DNA of 64,000 bases, from the NCBI RefSeq assembly GCF_023954335.1, contig NZ_JAMLIE010000001.1, positions 1,364,001-1,428,000 of the forward strand, read 5' to 3'. This stretch comes from Aquamicrobium sp. (GTDB lineage: Bacteria > Pseudomonadota > Alphaproteobacteria > Rhizobiales > Rhizobiaceae). Within the stretch, counting starts at the first letter, position 1. Each line of letters starts with the position of its first letter. The position numbers and the translations under genes are program-made. Positions 37,080-45,842 of this stretch are shown here, in pieces. Below the pieces are notes generated by a model. The model was not told where the DNA came from and did no database searches. It worked only from the letters and a program-made list of their open reading frames with translations.

Positions 37080-39362
37080 ATGGGAAAAGAGCTTGTTCCG
37101 CCCGGATCGGACGGGGGAGACCACATCGAGCCGGTCGATCTGCGGCAGGCGCTCGAGGAGCGCTACCTCGCCTATGCGTTGTCGACCATCATGCACCGGG
37201 CGCTGCCCGACGTGCGCGACGGGCTGAAGCCCGTCCACCGGCGCATCATGCACGCGATGCGGCTGCTGCGCCTCAACCCTGACCAGGGCTTCGCCAAATG
37301 CGCCCGCATCGTCGGCGAGGTGATGGGCAAGTTCCATCCGCATGGCGACCAGTCGATCTACGACGCGCTGGTGCGCCTCGCGCAATCGTTCTCGGTGCGC
37401 TATCCGCTGGTCGACGGGCAGGGCAATTTCGGCAACATCGACGGCGATAACGCCGCCGCCATGCGCTACACCGAGGCGCGCATGACCGAGGTGGCGACCG
37501 AGCTGCTGGCCGGCATCACCGAGGACGCCGTCGATTTCCGCCCCACCTACAACGAGGAGGACGAGGAGCCGGTCGTGCTGCCGGGCGCGTTCCCCAACCT
37601 TCTCGCTAACGGCTCGTCCGGGATTGCCGTCGGCATGGCGACCTCGATCCCGCCGCACAACATCGGCGAGCTGTGCTGCGCCGCGCTCCATCTGATCGAC
37701 CACCCGGATGCGCAAGTCGAGGACCTGACGAGCCGCGAGCCGGCCGAGGACCCAGACGAGAACAAGGTGCGCGGCCCCGATTTCCCGACCGGCGGCATCA
37801 TCGTCGATTCCTTCGACACGATCCTCGAAGCCTACAAGACCGGGCGCGGCTCGTTCCGCACCCGCTCGAAATGGCATGCCGAGGACCAGAGACGCGGCAC
37901 CTGGCAGATCGTCGTCACCGAAATCCCCTACGGCGTGCAGAAGTCGCGGCTGGTCGAGAAGATCGCCGAACTGCTGATGGCGCGCCGGCTGCCGCTTCTG
38001 GAGGACGTGCGCGACGAGTCGGCCGAGGATATCCGCCTCGTGCTGGTGCCCAAGAGCCGCACCGTCGACCCGGCGATCCTGATGGAATCGCTGTTCAAGC
38101 TGACCGAGCTGGAAGCCCGCTTCCCGCTCAACATGAACGTCCTGTCGCGCGGCAAGGTGCCGGGCGTCCTGTCGCTGAAGCAGGTGCTGCAGGAATGGCT
38201 GGAGCACCGCAAGGAGGTGCTGGTCCGCCGCTCGCGCCATCGCCTCGGCGAGATCGACCGGCGGCTGGAAATCCTCGGCGGCTATCTCGTCGCGTACCTC
38301 AACATCGACGAGGTCATCCGCATCATCCGCGAGGAGGACGAGCCCAAGCCCGTGATGATGGCGCGCTGGGACCTGACCGACCTTCAGGCCGAGTCGATCC
38401 TCAACATGCGCCTCAGAGCCCTGCGCAAGCTGGAGGAGTTCGAGATCCGCAAGGAGTTCGACGCGCTCTCGGGCGAGAAGGCGCAGATCGAGGCGCTGCT
38501 CGCCTCGGATGTGAAGCAGTGGAAGACCATCCGCTGGGAGGTCGAGAAGCTGCGCGACCGCTTCGGCTCGCACACCGATCTCGGACGCCGCCGCACCCAG
38601 TTCGCCGACGCGCCCGAGCATGACGAGGAGCACATCGCGCAGGCGATGATCGAGCGCGAGCCGGTGACGGTCGTGGTCTCGGAAAAGGGCTGGCTGAGGG
38701 CGATGAAGGGCCACCTCGCCGATTTCTCGACGCTCGCCTTCAAGGAGGGCGACGGCCTCAAGCTCGCCTTCCATGCCCAGACTACGGACAAGATCCTCGT
38801 CTTCACGACGGGCGGAAAGTTCTACACCATCGGCACTGATCGCCTGCCGGGCGGGCGCGGCCATGGCGAGCCGATCCGCATCATCGTCGACATGGAGAAC
38901 GATCAGGACATCGTCACCGCCTTCGTCCACGACCCCGCGCGCAAGCTGCTGCTCGCCTCGCATCTCGGCAACGGCTTCCTCGTGCCGGAGACCGAGGTGG
39001 TCGCCAACACCCGCAAGGGCAAGCAGGCGATGAACGTCAAGGCGCCGGACGAGGCCAAGCTGTGCGTTCCCGTTACCGGCGATCACGTCGCCATCGTCGG
39101 CGAGAACCGCAAGCTGCTTGTCTTCCCGCTGGCGGAAGTGCCGGAGATGGCGCGCGGCAAGGGCGTGCGGCTGCAGAAGTACAAGGACGGCGGCGTCGGC
39201 GACATCCGCACCTTCGCCATCGATGCCGGGCTGTCGTGGCAGGATTCGGCCGACCGTACCTTCACCCGCTCGAAGGAAGAGCTCGCCGAGTGGATCGGCC
39301 TGCGCGCCTCGGCCGGCCGCATGGTGCCGAAGGGTTTTCCCCGGACCGGGAAGTTCGGGTAA
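37080..39362 (+). CDS. parC: DNA topoisomerase IV subunit A
   Basis: A 760-residue type IIA topoisomerase A subunit that decatenates chromosomes with ParE. The breakage-reunion domain shows HRRIMHAM, GKFHPHGDQSIYD (quinolone-region analogue) and the catalytic tyrosine in AMRYTEARM. The C-terminal part has degenerate beta-propeller blades. It lacks the GyrA box and is shorter than GyrA, favouring ParC. Ser-to-Gln type changes in the quinolone region cannot be interpreted without a reference. Confidence 0.94.
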   Translation: MGKELVPPGSDGGDHIEPVDLRQALEERYLAYALSTIMHRALPDVRDGLKPVHRRIMHAMRLLRLNPDQGFAKCARIVGEVMGKFHPHGDQSIYDALVRLAQSFSVRYPLVDGQGNFGNIDGDNAAAMRYTEARMTEVATELLAGITEDAVDFRPTYNEEDEEPVVLPGAFPNLLANGSSGIAVGMATSIPPHNIGELCCAALHLIDHPDAQVEDLTSREPAEDPDENKVRGPDFPTGGIIVDSFDTILEAYKTGRGSFRTRSKWHAEDQRRGTWQIVVTEIPYGVQKSRLVEKIAELLMARRLPLLEDVRDESAEDIRLVLVPKSRTVDPAILMESLFKLTELEARFPLNMNVLSRGKVPGVLSLKQVLQEWLEHRKEVLVRRSRHRLGEIDRRLEILGGYLVAYLNIDEVIRIIREEDEPKPVMMARWDLTDLQAESILNMRLRALRKLEEFEIRKEFDALSGEKAQIEALLASDVKQWKTIRWEVEKLRDRFGSHTDLGRRRTQFADAPEHDEEHIAQAMIEREPVTVVVSEKGWLRAMKGHLADFSTLAFKEGDGLKLAFHAQTTDKILVFTTGGKFYTIGTDRLPGGRGHGEPIRIIVDMENDQDIVTAFVHDPARKLLLASHLGNGFLVPETEVVANTRKGKQAMNVKAPDEAKLCVPVTGDHVAIVGENRKLLVFPLAEVPEMARGKGVRLQKYKDGGVGDIRTFAIDAGLSWQDSADRTFTRSKEELAEWIGLRASAGRMVPKGFPRTGKFG

Positions 39363-39501
39363 GGAATAATCTTGGGTGCAGGCGCTGCCCCTGCCCGAAC
39401 ACCGAAATGTGCCCGCCGAACCCCTTTCCGTCAGTGGAAAACTCTGCTCTGCTGGGCGGATTGCGCGGGCCGTTCGTGCCGCGCGAGCAGGAGCATGAGC
39501 C

Positions 39502-40452
39502 ATGGCTGTCTACCGCGTCCCCCCGGTGCCGCAGTCCGAGATCACGCCGCAATCCGCCTGGCTGAACCGGCGCGCGCTGATCGCCGGCGCGCTGGCTTCG
39601 CTGCCGGTGCTGTCGGCCGTGCGCCCGGCCGGGGCGGCGCAGGACCCGCTTCCCCTGAAGCCCGGCCCCTTCGGCACCTCCGAGCCGCCGACGCCGATAA
39701 AGGACGTCACCAGCTACAACAATTTCTACGAGTTCGGCGCCGGCAAGGCCGACCCGTCGCGAAACTCCGGCGCGTTCCGGCCCGAGCCGTGGACGCTGGA
39801 GGTCGACGGGCTGGTCGCCAAGCCCCGCACCTTCGACCTCGACGACCTGCGCGGCTTCCCTCTGGAGGAGCGGGTCTACCGCATGCGCTGCGTCGAGGCG
39901 TGGTCGATGGTCATTCCCTGGGTCGGCTTCCCGCTGGCCGCGCTGCTCGATCAGGTCGAGCCGCTCGGCAGCGCGAAATACGTCGCCTTCGTGACCGTGG
40001 TGCGCCCCGAGGAGATGCCCGGCCAGAAGGGGCTGTTCCAGCCGCTGCCGTGGCCCTATGTCGAGGGCCTCCGGCTCGACGAGGCGCGCCATCCGCTCAC
40101 CATCCTCGCCGTCGGTCTTTACGGCCGTACCCTGCCCAACCAGAACGGCGCGCCGGTCCGGCTCGTCGTGCCGTGGAAATACGGCTTCAAGGGCATAAAG
40201 TCGATCGTGCGCATCTCGCTCGTCGAGGACGAGCCGGTGACGAGCTGGAAGCGCATGGCCGCGCACGAATACGGCTTCTACGCCAACGTCAATCCGACGG
40301 TCGACCACCCGCGCTGGAGCCAGGCGAGCGAAATCCGCATCGGCGAGGGCGGCTTCTTCAGCCCGAGCCGCCGCGACACGCTGCCCTTCAACGGCTATGC
40401 CGGGGAGGTCGCCGGCCTCTATGCCGGCATGGACCTCGCGGCCGACTACTGA
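39502..40452 (+). CDS. msrP: Protein-methionine-sulfoxide reductase catalytic subunit MsrP
   Basis: A 316-residue molybdopterin oxidoreductase (YedY/MsrP) that repairs oxidised methionines in periplasmic proteins. The Mo ligand is Cys130 in MRCVEAWSM. The N-terminus has an LNRRALIAGALA signal, a twin-arginine-type export peptide carrying the folded cofactor protein to the periplasm. An AGGAG lies 10 bases before the ATG. Its stop overlaps the msrQ start by one base. Confidence 0.95.
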   Translation: MAVYRVPPVPQSEITPQSAWLNRRALIAGALASLPVLSAVRPAGAAQDPLPLKPGPFGTSEPPTPIKDVTSYNNFYEFGAGKADPSRNSGAFRPEPWTLEVDGLVAKPRTFDLDDLRGFPLEERVYRMRCVEAWSMVIPWVGFPLAALLDQVEPLGSAKYVAFVTVVRPEEMPGQKGLFQPLPWPYVEGLRLDEARHPLTILAVGLYGRTLPNQNGAPVRLVVPWKYGFKGIKSIVRISLVEDEPVTSWKRMAAHEYGFYANVNPTVDHPRWSQASEIRIGEGGFFSPSRRDTLPFNGYAGEVAGLYAGMDLAADY

Positions 40453-41096
40453 TGCAACCTGCATCGTCGCGGCGCTGGCGCGGGGTCGGCATCTGGGCGC
40501 TCTATGCGGCGGGCTTCGTGCCGGCGGCGTACTGGTTCTGGCTCGGCGCGACCGGGCAGATACCGGGCAACGCGATCAAGGAGTTCGAGCATGTGCTCGG
40601 CATCTGGGCGCTGCGCTTCCTTCTCGCCACGCTCGCCGTCACGCCGCTGCGCGACCTTGCCGGCATCAATCTCCTGCGCTACCGCCGCGCGCTCGGCCTT
40701 CTCGCCTTCTGGTACGTGGTCATGCACTTCCTGACCTATCTCGTCCTCGACCAGAACCTAAACCTTGCCGCGATCCTCGCCGACATCGCCAAGCGGCCGT
40801 TCATCACCATCGGCATGGCCTGCCTCGTGCTGCTTCTCCCGCTCGCCCTGACCTCGAACGCTGCCTCGATCCGCCGGTTGGGGAAGAACTGGAACCGGCT
40901 GCACCGGCTCGCCTATGTCGTCGTCCTCGGCGGCGCGATTCATTACGCCATGTCGGTCAAGGTGGTGACGGCCGAACCCTTCCTCTACCTCGTGCTCGCG
41001 GCCGCGCTCGTCCTCTACCGGCCGTTCCGCGGCCGGATCGCGCGGCGCAGGAGGCCGGCGGCCGGCCTGCGGGCGCGGCCCGAACAATCCGGCTGA
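40452..41096 (+). CDS. msrQ: Haem b membrane subunit MsrQ
   Basis: A 214-residue ferric-reductase-like membrane protein (YedZ/MsrQ) with six transmembrane helices that passes electrons from the quinone pool or flavin to MsrP. His in the YVVMHFLTYLVLDQN helix and in NRLHRLAYVVVLGGAIHYAM are the likely haem ligands. Overlaps msrP by 1 bp. The C-terminus is Arg-rich and cytoplasmic. Confidence 0.93.
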   Translation: MQPASSRRWRGVGIWALYAAGFVPAAYWFWLGATGQIPGNAIKEFEHVLGIWALRFLLATLAVTPLRDLAGINLLRYRRALGLLAFWYVVMHFLTYLVLDQNLNLAAILADIAKRPFITIGMACLVLLLPLALTSNAASIRRLGKNWNRLHRLAYVVVLGGAIHYAMSVKVVTAEPFLYLVLAAALVLYRPFRGRIARRRRPAAGLRARPEQSG

Positions 41097-41275
41097 CAGG
41101 AGCCGCGGCATCGCCTATTTTATGCGGACGGCCGGAGGCGGCCGGCAGCCCGCGTCCTGCAAAAGGATATGGCGAACGCCTCCACCAGACCTTGCTCACC
41201 GTTTCAACCCGTTGGGGCGAAGGCGTTGGCAATGCGGGCGTCAGCGAAGACTTCGCCGTGACGAAGGAAACGGAC

Positions 41276-41824
41276 ATGCGCGACCATCGCGATGCAAAAG
41301 CCATGGCCAGGGCCATGCGCGAAGCCCTTGCCGAACGCGGCCTGACGATCACCCACAGCGAGGCGCTGGAGATCGTCGCCCGCCAGTTCGGGACGGACAA
41401 CTGGAACATCCTTTCGGCGCAGATCGGGCGCGAGGAAGCCGCCGCTGACCCCGGCGGCATCGCCTTCGAGCAGGCCGTGCCGATCGTGCGCATCTTCGAT
41501 GTCGCCAAGGCGCACGAATTCTATCTCGGCTTCCTCGGCTTTGCCGTCGACTGGGAGCACCGCTACGGCGACAACTTCCCGCTCTACACGCAGGTCTCCC
41601 GCGCCGGGTTGAGGCTGCACCTGTCGGAACATGCCGGCGACGCCACGCCTGGCGGCAACATGTGCGTCTACATGAAAGGCATCCGCGCCTTCCAGGCCGA
41701 GCTCATCGCGAAGAACTATCGCTATATGAGGCCGGGTCTCGAGGACGAGGGGACGCGGCTCGAGGTCACGGTCATCGACCCGTTCAACAACCGCATCCGC
41801 TTCATGGAGCTGAAGCAGCCGTAA
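41276..41824 (+). CDS. Glyoxalase-superfamily (VOC) protein with helical N-terminal domain
   Basis: A 182-residue protein. The first 55 or so residues form a helical segment (DAKAMARAMREALAERGLTI ... QFGTDNWNILSAQI) found in a group of glyoxalase-like proteins; residues about 62-182 are a single VOC-fold domain (VPIVRIFDVAKAHEFYLGFLGF, ending NRIRFMELKQP). VOC proteins include bleomycin-binding proteins, lyases and dioxygenases. A lone VOC half implies a dimer. The start has AAGGAAA six bases upstream. Substrate unknown. Confidence 0.85.
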   Translation: MRDHRDAKAMARAMREALAERGLTITHSEALEIVARQFGTDNWNILSAQIGREEAAADPGGIAFEQAVPIVRIFDVAKAHEFYLGFLGFAVDWEHRYGDNFPLYTQVSRAGLRLHLSEHAGDATPGGNMCVYMKGIRAFQAELIAKNYRYMRPGLEDEGTRLEVTVIDPFNNRIRFMELKQP

Positions 41825-42061
41825 AGCGGTTGCAGGAAAAGTGTGAAGCGCTTTTCCGTCCGCACTCGCGTCAAAACAGGGAGTCTGACTGGCCGCCCTC
41901 AGAGGGCGGCCAGTCAGCGAAAGCGCGGTTGCCTGCAATTTGAACGATTTTCTTGGCCGTTCCGAAATCGCCCGTCTTCTAATGTAGCGTTCGGGGAAAT
42001 GTTCGGCGGGGGCCGGGATGAGAACGGCAGGCATGGCCGCGCCACGGGCGCGGCCGGATAG
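41825..42061. other. Non-coding gap with short repeats
   Basis: No convincing gene is seen in these 237 bp. They hold a GAAGCGCTTTTCC-type motif near 41867 common in rhizobial spacers, a perfect hairpin (listed separately), and two ATG codons at 42018 and 42033 whose frame does not match the following DUF3592-like frame. Confidence 0.5.
41886..41916. repeat. Perfect 14-bp inverted repeat (hairpin)
   Basis: TGACTGGCCGCCCT and AGGGCGGCCAGTCA are separated by CAG. There is no T-run after it on the plus strand. It may end the glyoxalase-like transcript or be an intergenic repeat unit. Confidence 0.6.
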
Positions 42062-42637
42062 AACAAGCGCGCCGCGGGCGAACCGGGCATCGGGCAGGCG
42101 GCGCTGGCGCTGGCGCTGGCCGCGCTGCTGGCGCTCGCGGGATCGCTGGTTCTGGCCCTCGCCGCCGGCGCGGCGGCGAAGCTGCCCTGGGAGGAACTGC
42201 GCCTGCATCTTGCGGCGCGTTCATGGCCGGAAGCGCAAGCCTCGATCCGCTCCGTCTCGCTTTCCGAGCGCAGTCACGTCACGGGGCCGCAGGAGCGGCT
42301 GGTCACGGAGCTGGTGCTGACGGTCGCCTACGACTACGAGGTCGACGGCGTGTCGCATGAAGGTCGGGCCGCCAGCTTCGCCGATACGGGCAAGCCGCAC
42401 GACCGCAGGCTGAGGACGCTCTACAGCCGGTTGAATTTCGCGCTGGTGACGGGCCGGTCCGTGCCGGTGTTCTACGACCCGCACGCGCCGGCCGAGGCCG
42501 TGCTCGACAGGAGCTTCGACCGCAGGCCGATGATGGTCGAGGGCGGGATTGCTGCGCTCGGCGTGCTGCTGGGCGTCACGCTGCTGGCCTCGTCCCTGCG
42601 CCTCGGCGGGCTGCGGCGCAGGCCGGTTTCAGGCTGA
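42062..42637 (+). CDS. DUF3592-like membrane protein with no canonical start (possible frameshift)
   Basis: From 42062 the frame is open for 191 codons and reads as one coherent protein: a hydrophobic helix near residues 13-38, a periplasmic or cytosolic domain with SWPEAQASIRSVSL and VFYDPHAPAEAVL (typical of DUF3592), and a second helix near residues 155-180. Yet no ATG, GTG or TTG occurs in frame before GTG 42314, which would drop the first helix and half the domain; an in-frame stop sits at 42059-42061. ATGs at 42018 and 42033 are in another frame. Either a one-base frameshift near 42060 broke the gene or a rare start is used. Expression uncertain. Confidence 0.6.
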   Translation, partial: NKRAAGEPGIGQAALALALAALLALAGSLVLALAAGAAAKLPWEELRLHLAARSWPEAQASIRSVSLSERSHVTGPQERLVTELVLTVAYDYEVDGVSHEGRAASFADTGKPHDRRLRTLYSRLNFALVTGRSVPVFYDPHAPAEAVLDRSFDRRPMMVEGGIAALGVLLGVTLLASSLRLGGLRRRPVSG

Positions 42638-42645
42638 GCGTCCGC

Positions 42646-43407
42646 TCAGCCCTGTTTCGGCTCGTAGCGTTCCCAGCCCTTGGGGCCGAGATGCTCCTGC
42701 GGCTCGAAGCGCACCTTGTACGCCATCTTGCGCGATCCGTTGACCCAGTAGCCGAGATAGACATGCGGCAGGCCGGCGGCGCGGGCGCGGGCGATGTGGT
42801 CGAGGATCATGAACGTGCCGAGCGAGCGGTGCTCGAGCGCCGGGTCGTAGAAGGAATAGACCATCGACAGCCCGTCGGCCATCCAGTCGGTCAGCGCGAC
42901 GGCGACCAGCTCGCCCTCGCCCTTGCCGGTGATGAAGCTGTCCGGCCCGCGCCGGCGGTATTCTACGATGCGGGTGTCGACATGGCTGTCCTCAACCATC
43001 ATCGCGTAGTCGAGCACCGTCATGTCGGCCATGCCGCCGTCATGGTGGCGGGCGTCGAGATAGGTGCGGAACAGCGAATACTGCTCGGAGGACGGCTCGG
43101 CGTCGTGGACGGCGCCGATGAGGTCGTCGTTGCGCGACACCGCGCGGCGCATGCTGCGCGTCGGCTCGAACTGGTCGACGAGGATGCGCACCGAGACGCA
43201 GGCCCGGCAGGTCTCGCAGGCCGGGCGGTAGGCGATGTTCTGCGAGCGGCGGAAGCCGCCATGCGTCAAAAGATCGTTCAGCTCCGGCGCGCGGTCGCCG
43301 GCGAGATGCGTGAACACCTTCCGCTCGAACTCGCCCTCGACATAGGGGCAGGGCGAGGGCGCGGTCAGGTAGAACTGCGGCGAGTGGGGTGGATGTTGGT
43401 GTTTCAT
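42646..43407 (-). CDS. bpt: Aspartate/glutamate leucyltransferase (Bpt/Ate family)
   Basis: A 253-residue leucyl-tRNA-protein transferase of the bacterial Bpt type, which adds Leu to N-terminal Asp or Glu to mark proteins for ClpS-ClpAP degradation. The N-terminal PCPYVEGEFERKVFTHL and RPACETCRACVSVR blocks (cysteine-rich, tRNA-binding side) and the GNAT-fold HVYLGYWVNGSRKMAYKVRF block are diagnostic. Full length. Its stop is 9 bp from the stop of the convergent DUF3592-like frame. Confidence 0.95.
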   Translation of the reverse strand: MKHQHPPHSPQFYLTAPSPCPYVEGEFERKVFTHLAGDRAPELNDLLTHGGFRRSQNIAYRPACETCRACVSVRILVDQFEPTRSMRRAVSRNDDLIGAVHDAEPSSEQYSLFRTYLDARHHDGGMADMTVLDYAMMVEDSHVDTRIVEYRRRGPDSFITGKGEGELVAVALTDWMADGLSMVYSFYDPALEHRSLGTFMILDHIARARAAGLPHVYLGYWVNGSRKMAYKVRFEPQEHLGPKGWERYEPKQG

Positions 43408-43519
43408 GGTCCGGGGCTGCCGTTCGCTCCCATAGGCATGTCACGCCAGCAAAAAACGTCAACCTTAAAAATTTGAACGCCGGCCTCCGGAACGGAAAAA
43501 CCGGCGTCCGGACTGTCTC

Positions 43520-43993
43520 CTACCGGTCGGCGCGCGTCACCACGGTGCCGAGCAAAAGGTCGTGAACGGTGCGCTTGCGCTCCAGGAACAGCGTGGCGAG
43601 GAGGATCAGCGGCGTCAGGAGCACGTTGCCGGCCCAGAACAGCACCGTATGGACGATGGCGAGCAGCCCGTCGATGCGCTGGCCGTCGAGGCGCTCCAGC
43701 CGGATGTCCATCATCCGCATGCCGACGGTCGCCTGGTTGGGCCCGCCCATCGTGTTCCAGACATAGGTGAGCGCCACCGCCGGGAACAGCACCGAGAACA
43801 GCGCCCAGCCGAGGCCGAGCGTGACGATGCCGAACACGAAGACGAGGATGGCGAAGGGGATCATCATCAGCGCCACCAAGAGATAGTCGATGACGAAGGC
43901 CATCATCCGGCGCGTCAGCACGCCCTCGTAGACCCTGATGTCGTCGAGGCGGGTGGGGATGATCTCGCCGTCGAGGATGCGCGTCGTGGTCAT
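43520..43993 (-). CDS. RDD family membrane protein
   Basis: A 157-residue RDD-domain protein with three to four transmembrane helices. RRMMAFVIDYLLVALMMIPF contains the Arg-Asp pattern, and NQATVGMRMMDIRLERLDG plus LERKRTVHDLLLGTVV are the other conserved blocks. Function of RDD proteins is mostly unknown; some act in ion transport. The start at 43993 has AGGAAG upstream. It lies between bpt and hemB, all on the minus strand. Confidence 0.9.
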   Translation of the reverse strand: MTTTRILDGEIIPTRLDDIRVYEGVLTRRMMAFVIDYLLVALMMIPFAILVFVFGIVTLGLGWALFSVLFPAVALTYVWNTMGGPNQATVGMRMMDIRLERLDGQRIDGLLAIVHTVLFWAGNVLLTPLILLATLFLERKRTVHDLLLGTVVTRADR

Positions 43994-44075
43994 GTCTTCC
44001 TGTCTCCCGGGCAACAAGCGCCCTTACGCGACAGGAGATGGTGTTTTTCGCGCGGTTTTCAATATTTCGTGCTCG

Positions 44076-45113
44076 TCAGCCCTTGAGGATCTCGGCGACG
44101 CGCGGCGCGAAATAGGTGAGGATTCCGTCGCAGCCGGCGCGCTTGAACGCCATCAGGCTTTCCAGCATCGCCGCCTCGCCGTCGATCCAGCCATTGGCGC
44201 TCGCCGCCTCGATCATCGCGTATTCGCCGGACACCTGATAGGCGAAGGTCGGCACGGCGAACTCGTCGCGGGCGCGGCGGATGATGTCGAGATAGGGCAG
44301 GCCGGGCTTGACCATGATCATGTCCGCGCCCTCGTCGAGGTCCTGCTCGATCTCGCGCATCGCCTCGTCGGTGTTGGCGTGGTCGAGATAGTAGGTCTTC
44401 TTGTCGCCCTTCAGGAGCCCCTTGGTGCCGATCGCCTCGCGATAGGGGCCGTAGAAGGCCGAGGCGAACTTGGTCGCGTAGGACATGATCGCCACGTCCT
44501 GGAAGCCGGCCGCGTCGAGCGCGTCGCGGATCGCGCCGATGCGCCCGTCCATCATGTCGGAGGGGGCGATGATGTCCGCCCCGGCCGCCGCCTGCAGCAC
44601 CGCACCCCCCGCGACGGTCGCGACCGTCTCGTCGTTGACGATGACGCCGTCTCTCAGGATGCCGTCATGGCCGTGGTCGGTGAACGGGTCGAGCGCGGCG
44701 TCGGTGATGACGCCGATTTCCGGCACCGCCGCCTTGATCGCGCGCGTGCCGCGGTTGATGAGGTTGTCGGGGTTGAGGATTTCCGCGCCGGTGCGGTTGC
44801 GCAGCGCCATGTCGACGTTCGGGAAGGTGGCGAGCGCCGGGATGCCGAGCCCGGCCGCGCGCTCCGCTTCCCGGATCGCGAGGTCGACGGAAAGCCGGAA
44901 CACGCCCGGCATGGCCGGGATCTCCTCGCGCCGGTTCTCGCCCTCGGTCAGGAAGATCGGCCAGATCAGGTCGTCGACGGTGAGGTGGTTCTCCCGCACC
45001 AGCCGGCGCGACCAGTCGGCCTTGCGCATGCGCCGCAGCCGGCGCGAGGCGGTGATCTCGTCGACGCTGCGCGGCGGGGCAGGGGGGGTGGGAGCAGGGC
45101 TGTGTCGGTTCAT
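44076..45113 (-). CDS. hemB: Delta-aminolevulinic acid dehydratase (porphobilinogen synthase), Mg-type
   Basis: A 345-residue porphobilinogen synthase condensing two 5-aminolevulinate molecules in haem synthesis. The Schiff-base lysines sit in MSYATKFASAF and MIMVKPGLPYLD. The zinc-cysteine motif of E. coli-type enzymes is replaced by an aspartate-rich ALDPFTDHGHDG motif, marking the Mg2+-dependent class found in Bradyrhizobium and Pseudomonas. GGAGAG precedes the start. I found no ICE/Irr-like box in its upstream 164 bp. Confidence 0.96.
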   Translation of the reverse strand: MNRHSPAPTPPAPPRSVDEITASRRLRRMRKADWSRRLVRENHLTVDDLIWPIFLTEGENRREEIPAMPGVFRLSVDLAIREAERAAGLGIPALATFPNVDMALRNRTGAEILNPDNLINRGTRAIKAAVPEIGVITDAALDPFTDHGHDGILRDGVIVNDETVATVAGGAVLQAAAGADIIAPSDMMDGRIGAIRDALDAAGFQDVAIMSYATKFASAFYGPYREAIGTKGLLKGDKKTYYLDHANTDEAMREIEQDLDEGADMIMVKPGLPYLDIIRRARDEFAVPTFAYQVSGEYAMIEAASANGWIDGEAAMLESLMAFKRAGCDGILTYFAPRVAEILKG

Positions 45114-45277
45114 GGCGTCTCTCCGGTCGGCGGCTTCTATCACGGCCGGGGCGAAGGCTCCACCCCGTCGCGGCAGGCGCGAACGCGGCGGCTCGCCGCA
45201 AGGCCGCGCTTGCCCCCGCCTTTGCCCTTGTGCATGGTTGCGTCAGGTGAATCGGCCCCCGGGAGCGCTCCTTTTAC

Positions 45278-45697
45278 ATGCACCGCACAGGCGACAGCGT
45301 GGTCCTTCACGCCACGACACTCGATCTCGGCTGGGAATGGTTCCATCGCGCCGTCGCCGCGTTCGGCCTTCTGTGCGGGTTGTTCTACTGGACGCGGCTG
45401 ATCGGCATCAACGACGGCCCCGAGTGGCGCTTCGACCTGATGCCGGTCCACTGGCAGGTCGCCTCCGTCTCGCTGGCGGTGCTGTTCCCGTTCGCGGCGA
45501 GCGGGCTGTGGATGATCTCGTCCTGGGGCGCGGTGATCTGGTTCCTGTGCGCCTCGATCGAGATCGCCATGTATGCCGGCTTCCCGGAATTGTACGGCGC
45601 GCGCCCGGTCCTCGTCGCCCTGCATGTCGCCATCGCGCTCGCCTATTGCGCGTTCCGCGTCGCCTTCTTCCTGCGCCGGCGCCGGCAGGCCGATTAA
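45278..45697 (+). CDS. Small membrane protein of unknown function (DUF6163-like)
   Basis: A 139-residue protein with four predicted membrane helices (about residues 24-41, 60-78, 82-100 and 107-130) and a basic C-terminal RRRRQ tail. It resembles a small conserved family found next to ldtR in rhizobia, which I recall as DUF6163, though that name is tentative. Divergent from hemB and upstream of ldtR; role unknown. Confidence 0.75.
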   Translation: MHRTGDSVVLHATTLDLGWEWFHRAVAAFGLLCGLFYWTRLIGINDGPEWRFDLMPVHWQVASVSLAVLFPFAASGLWMISSWGAVIWFLCASIEIAMYAGFPELYGARPVLVALHVAIALAYCAFRVAFFLRRRRQAD

Positions 45698-45730
45698 CCC
45701 ATTTTTCAGCGTGATGTCAGGTGGGGCTTC

Positions 45731-45749
45731 AGTAAGCCCTTGTTAAGCC
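45731..45749 (+). promoter_or_regulatory. GTTAAGCC-type motif upstream of ldtR
   Basis: AGTAAGCCC (45731-45739) and GTTAAGCC (45742-45749) form a near-direct repeat in the ldtR upstream region. The same GTTAAGCC octamer occurs before ldtP at 46559. A shared LdtR operator is likely but inferred. Confidence 0.4.
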
Positions 45750-45842
45750 TGCGGTTTAAGTCGAATTTTATAGGCATTCGATAGGGTCAGGCCAAGGTGA
45801 GAGAAAACAAGATCACCGGGCGTTAAACGAGAGGCAAGACCC

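Noticed and set aside
36945..39503. 852-codon minus-strand open frame opposite parC
   Set aside because: High-G+C antisense shadow. parC on the plus strand is complete with a catalytic tyrosine.
42018..42320. 100-codon frame beginning at the ATG
   Set aside because: Its Arg/Trp-rich translation looks like a shadow of the neighbouring frame that encodes the DUF3592-like helix and domain.
45114..45277. Irr box upstream of hemB
   Set aside because: No palindrome like the iron-control element was found, although hemB is Irr-controlled in Bradyrhizobium.
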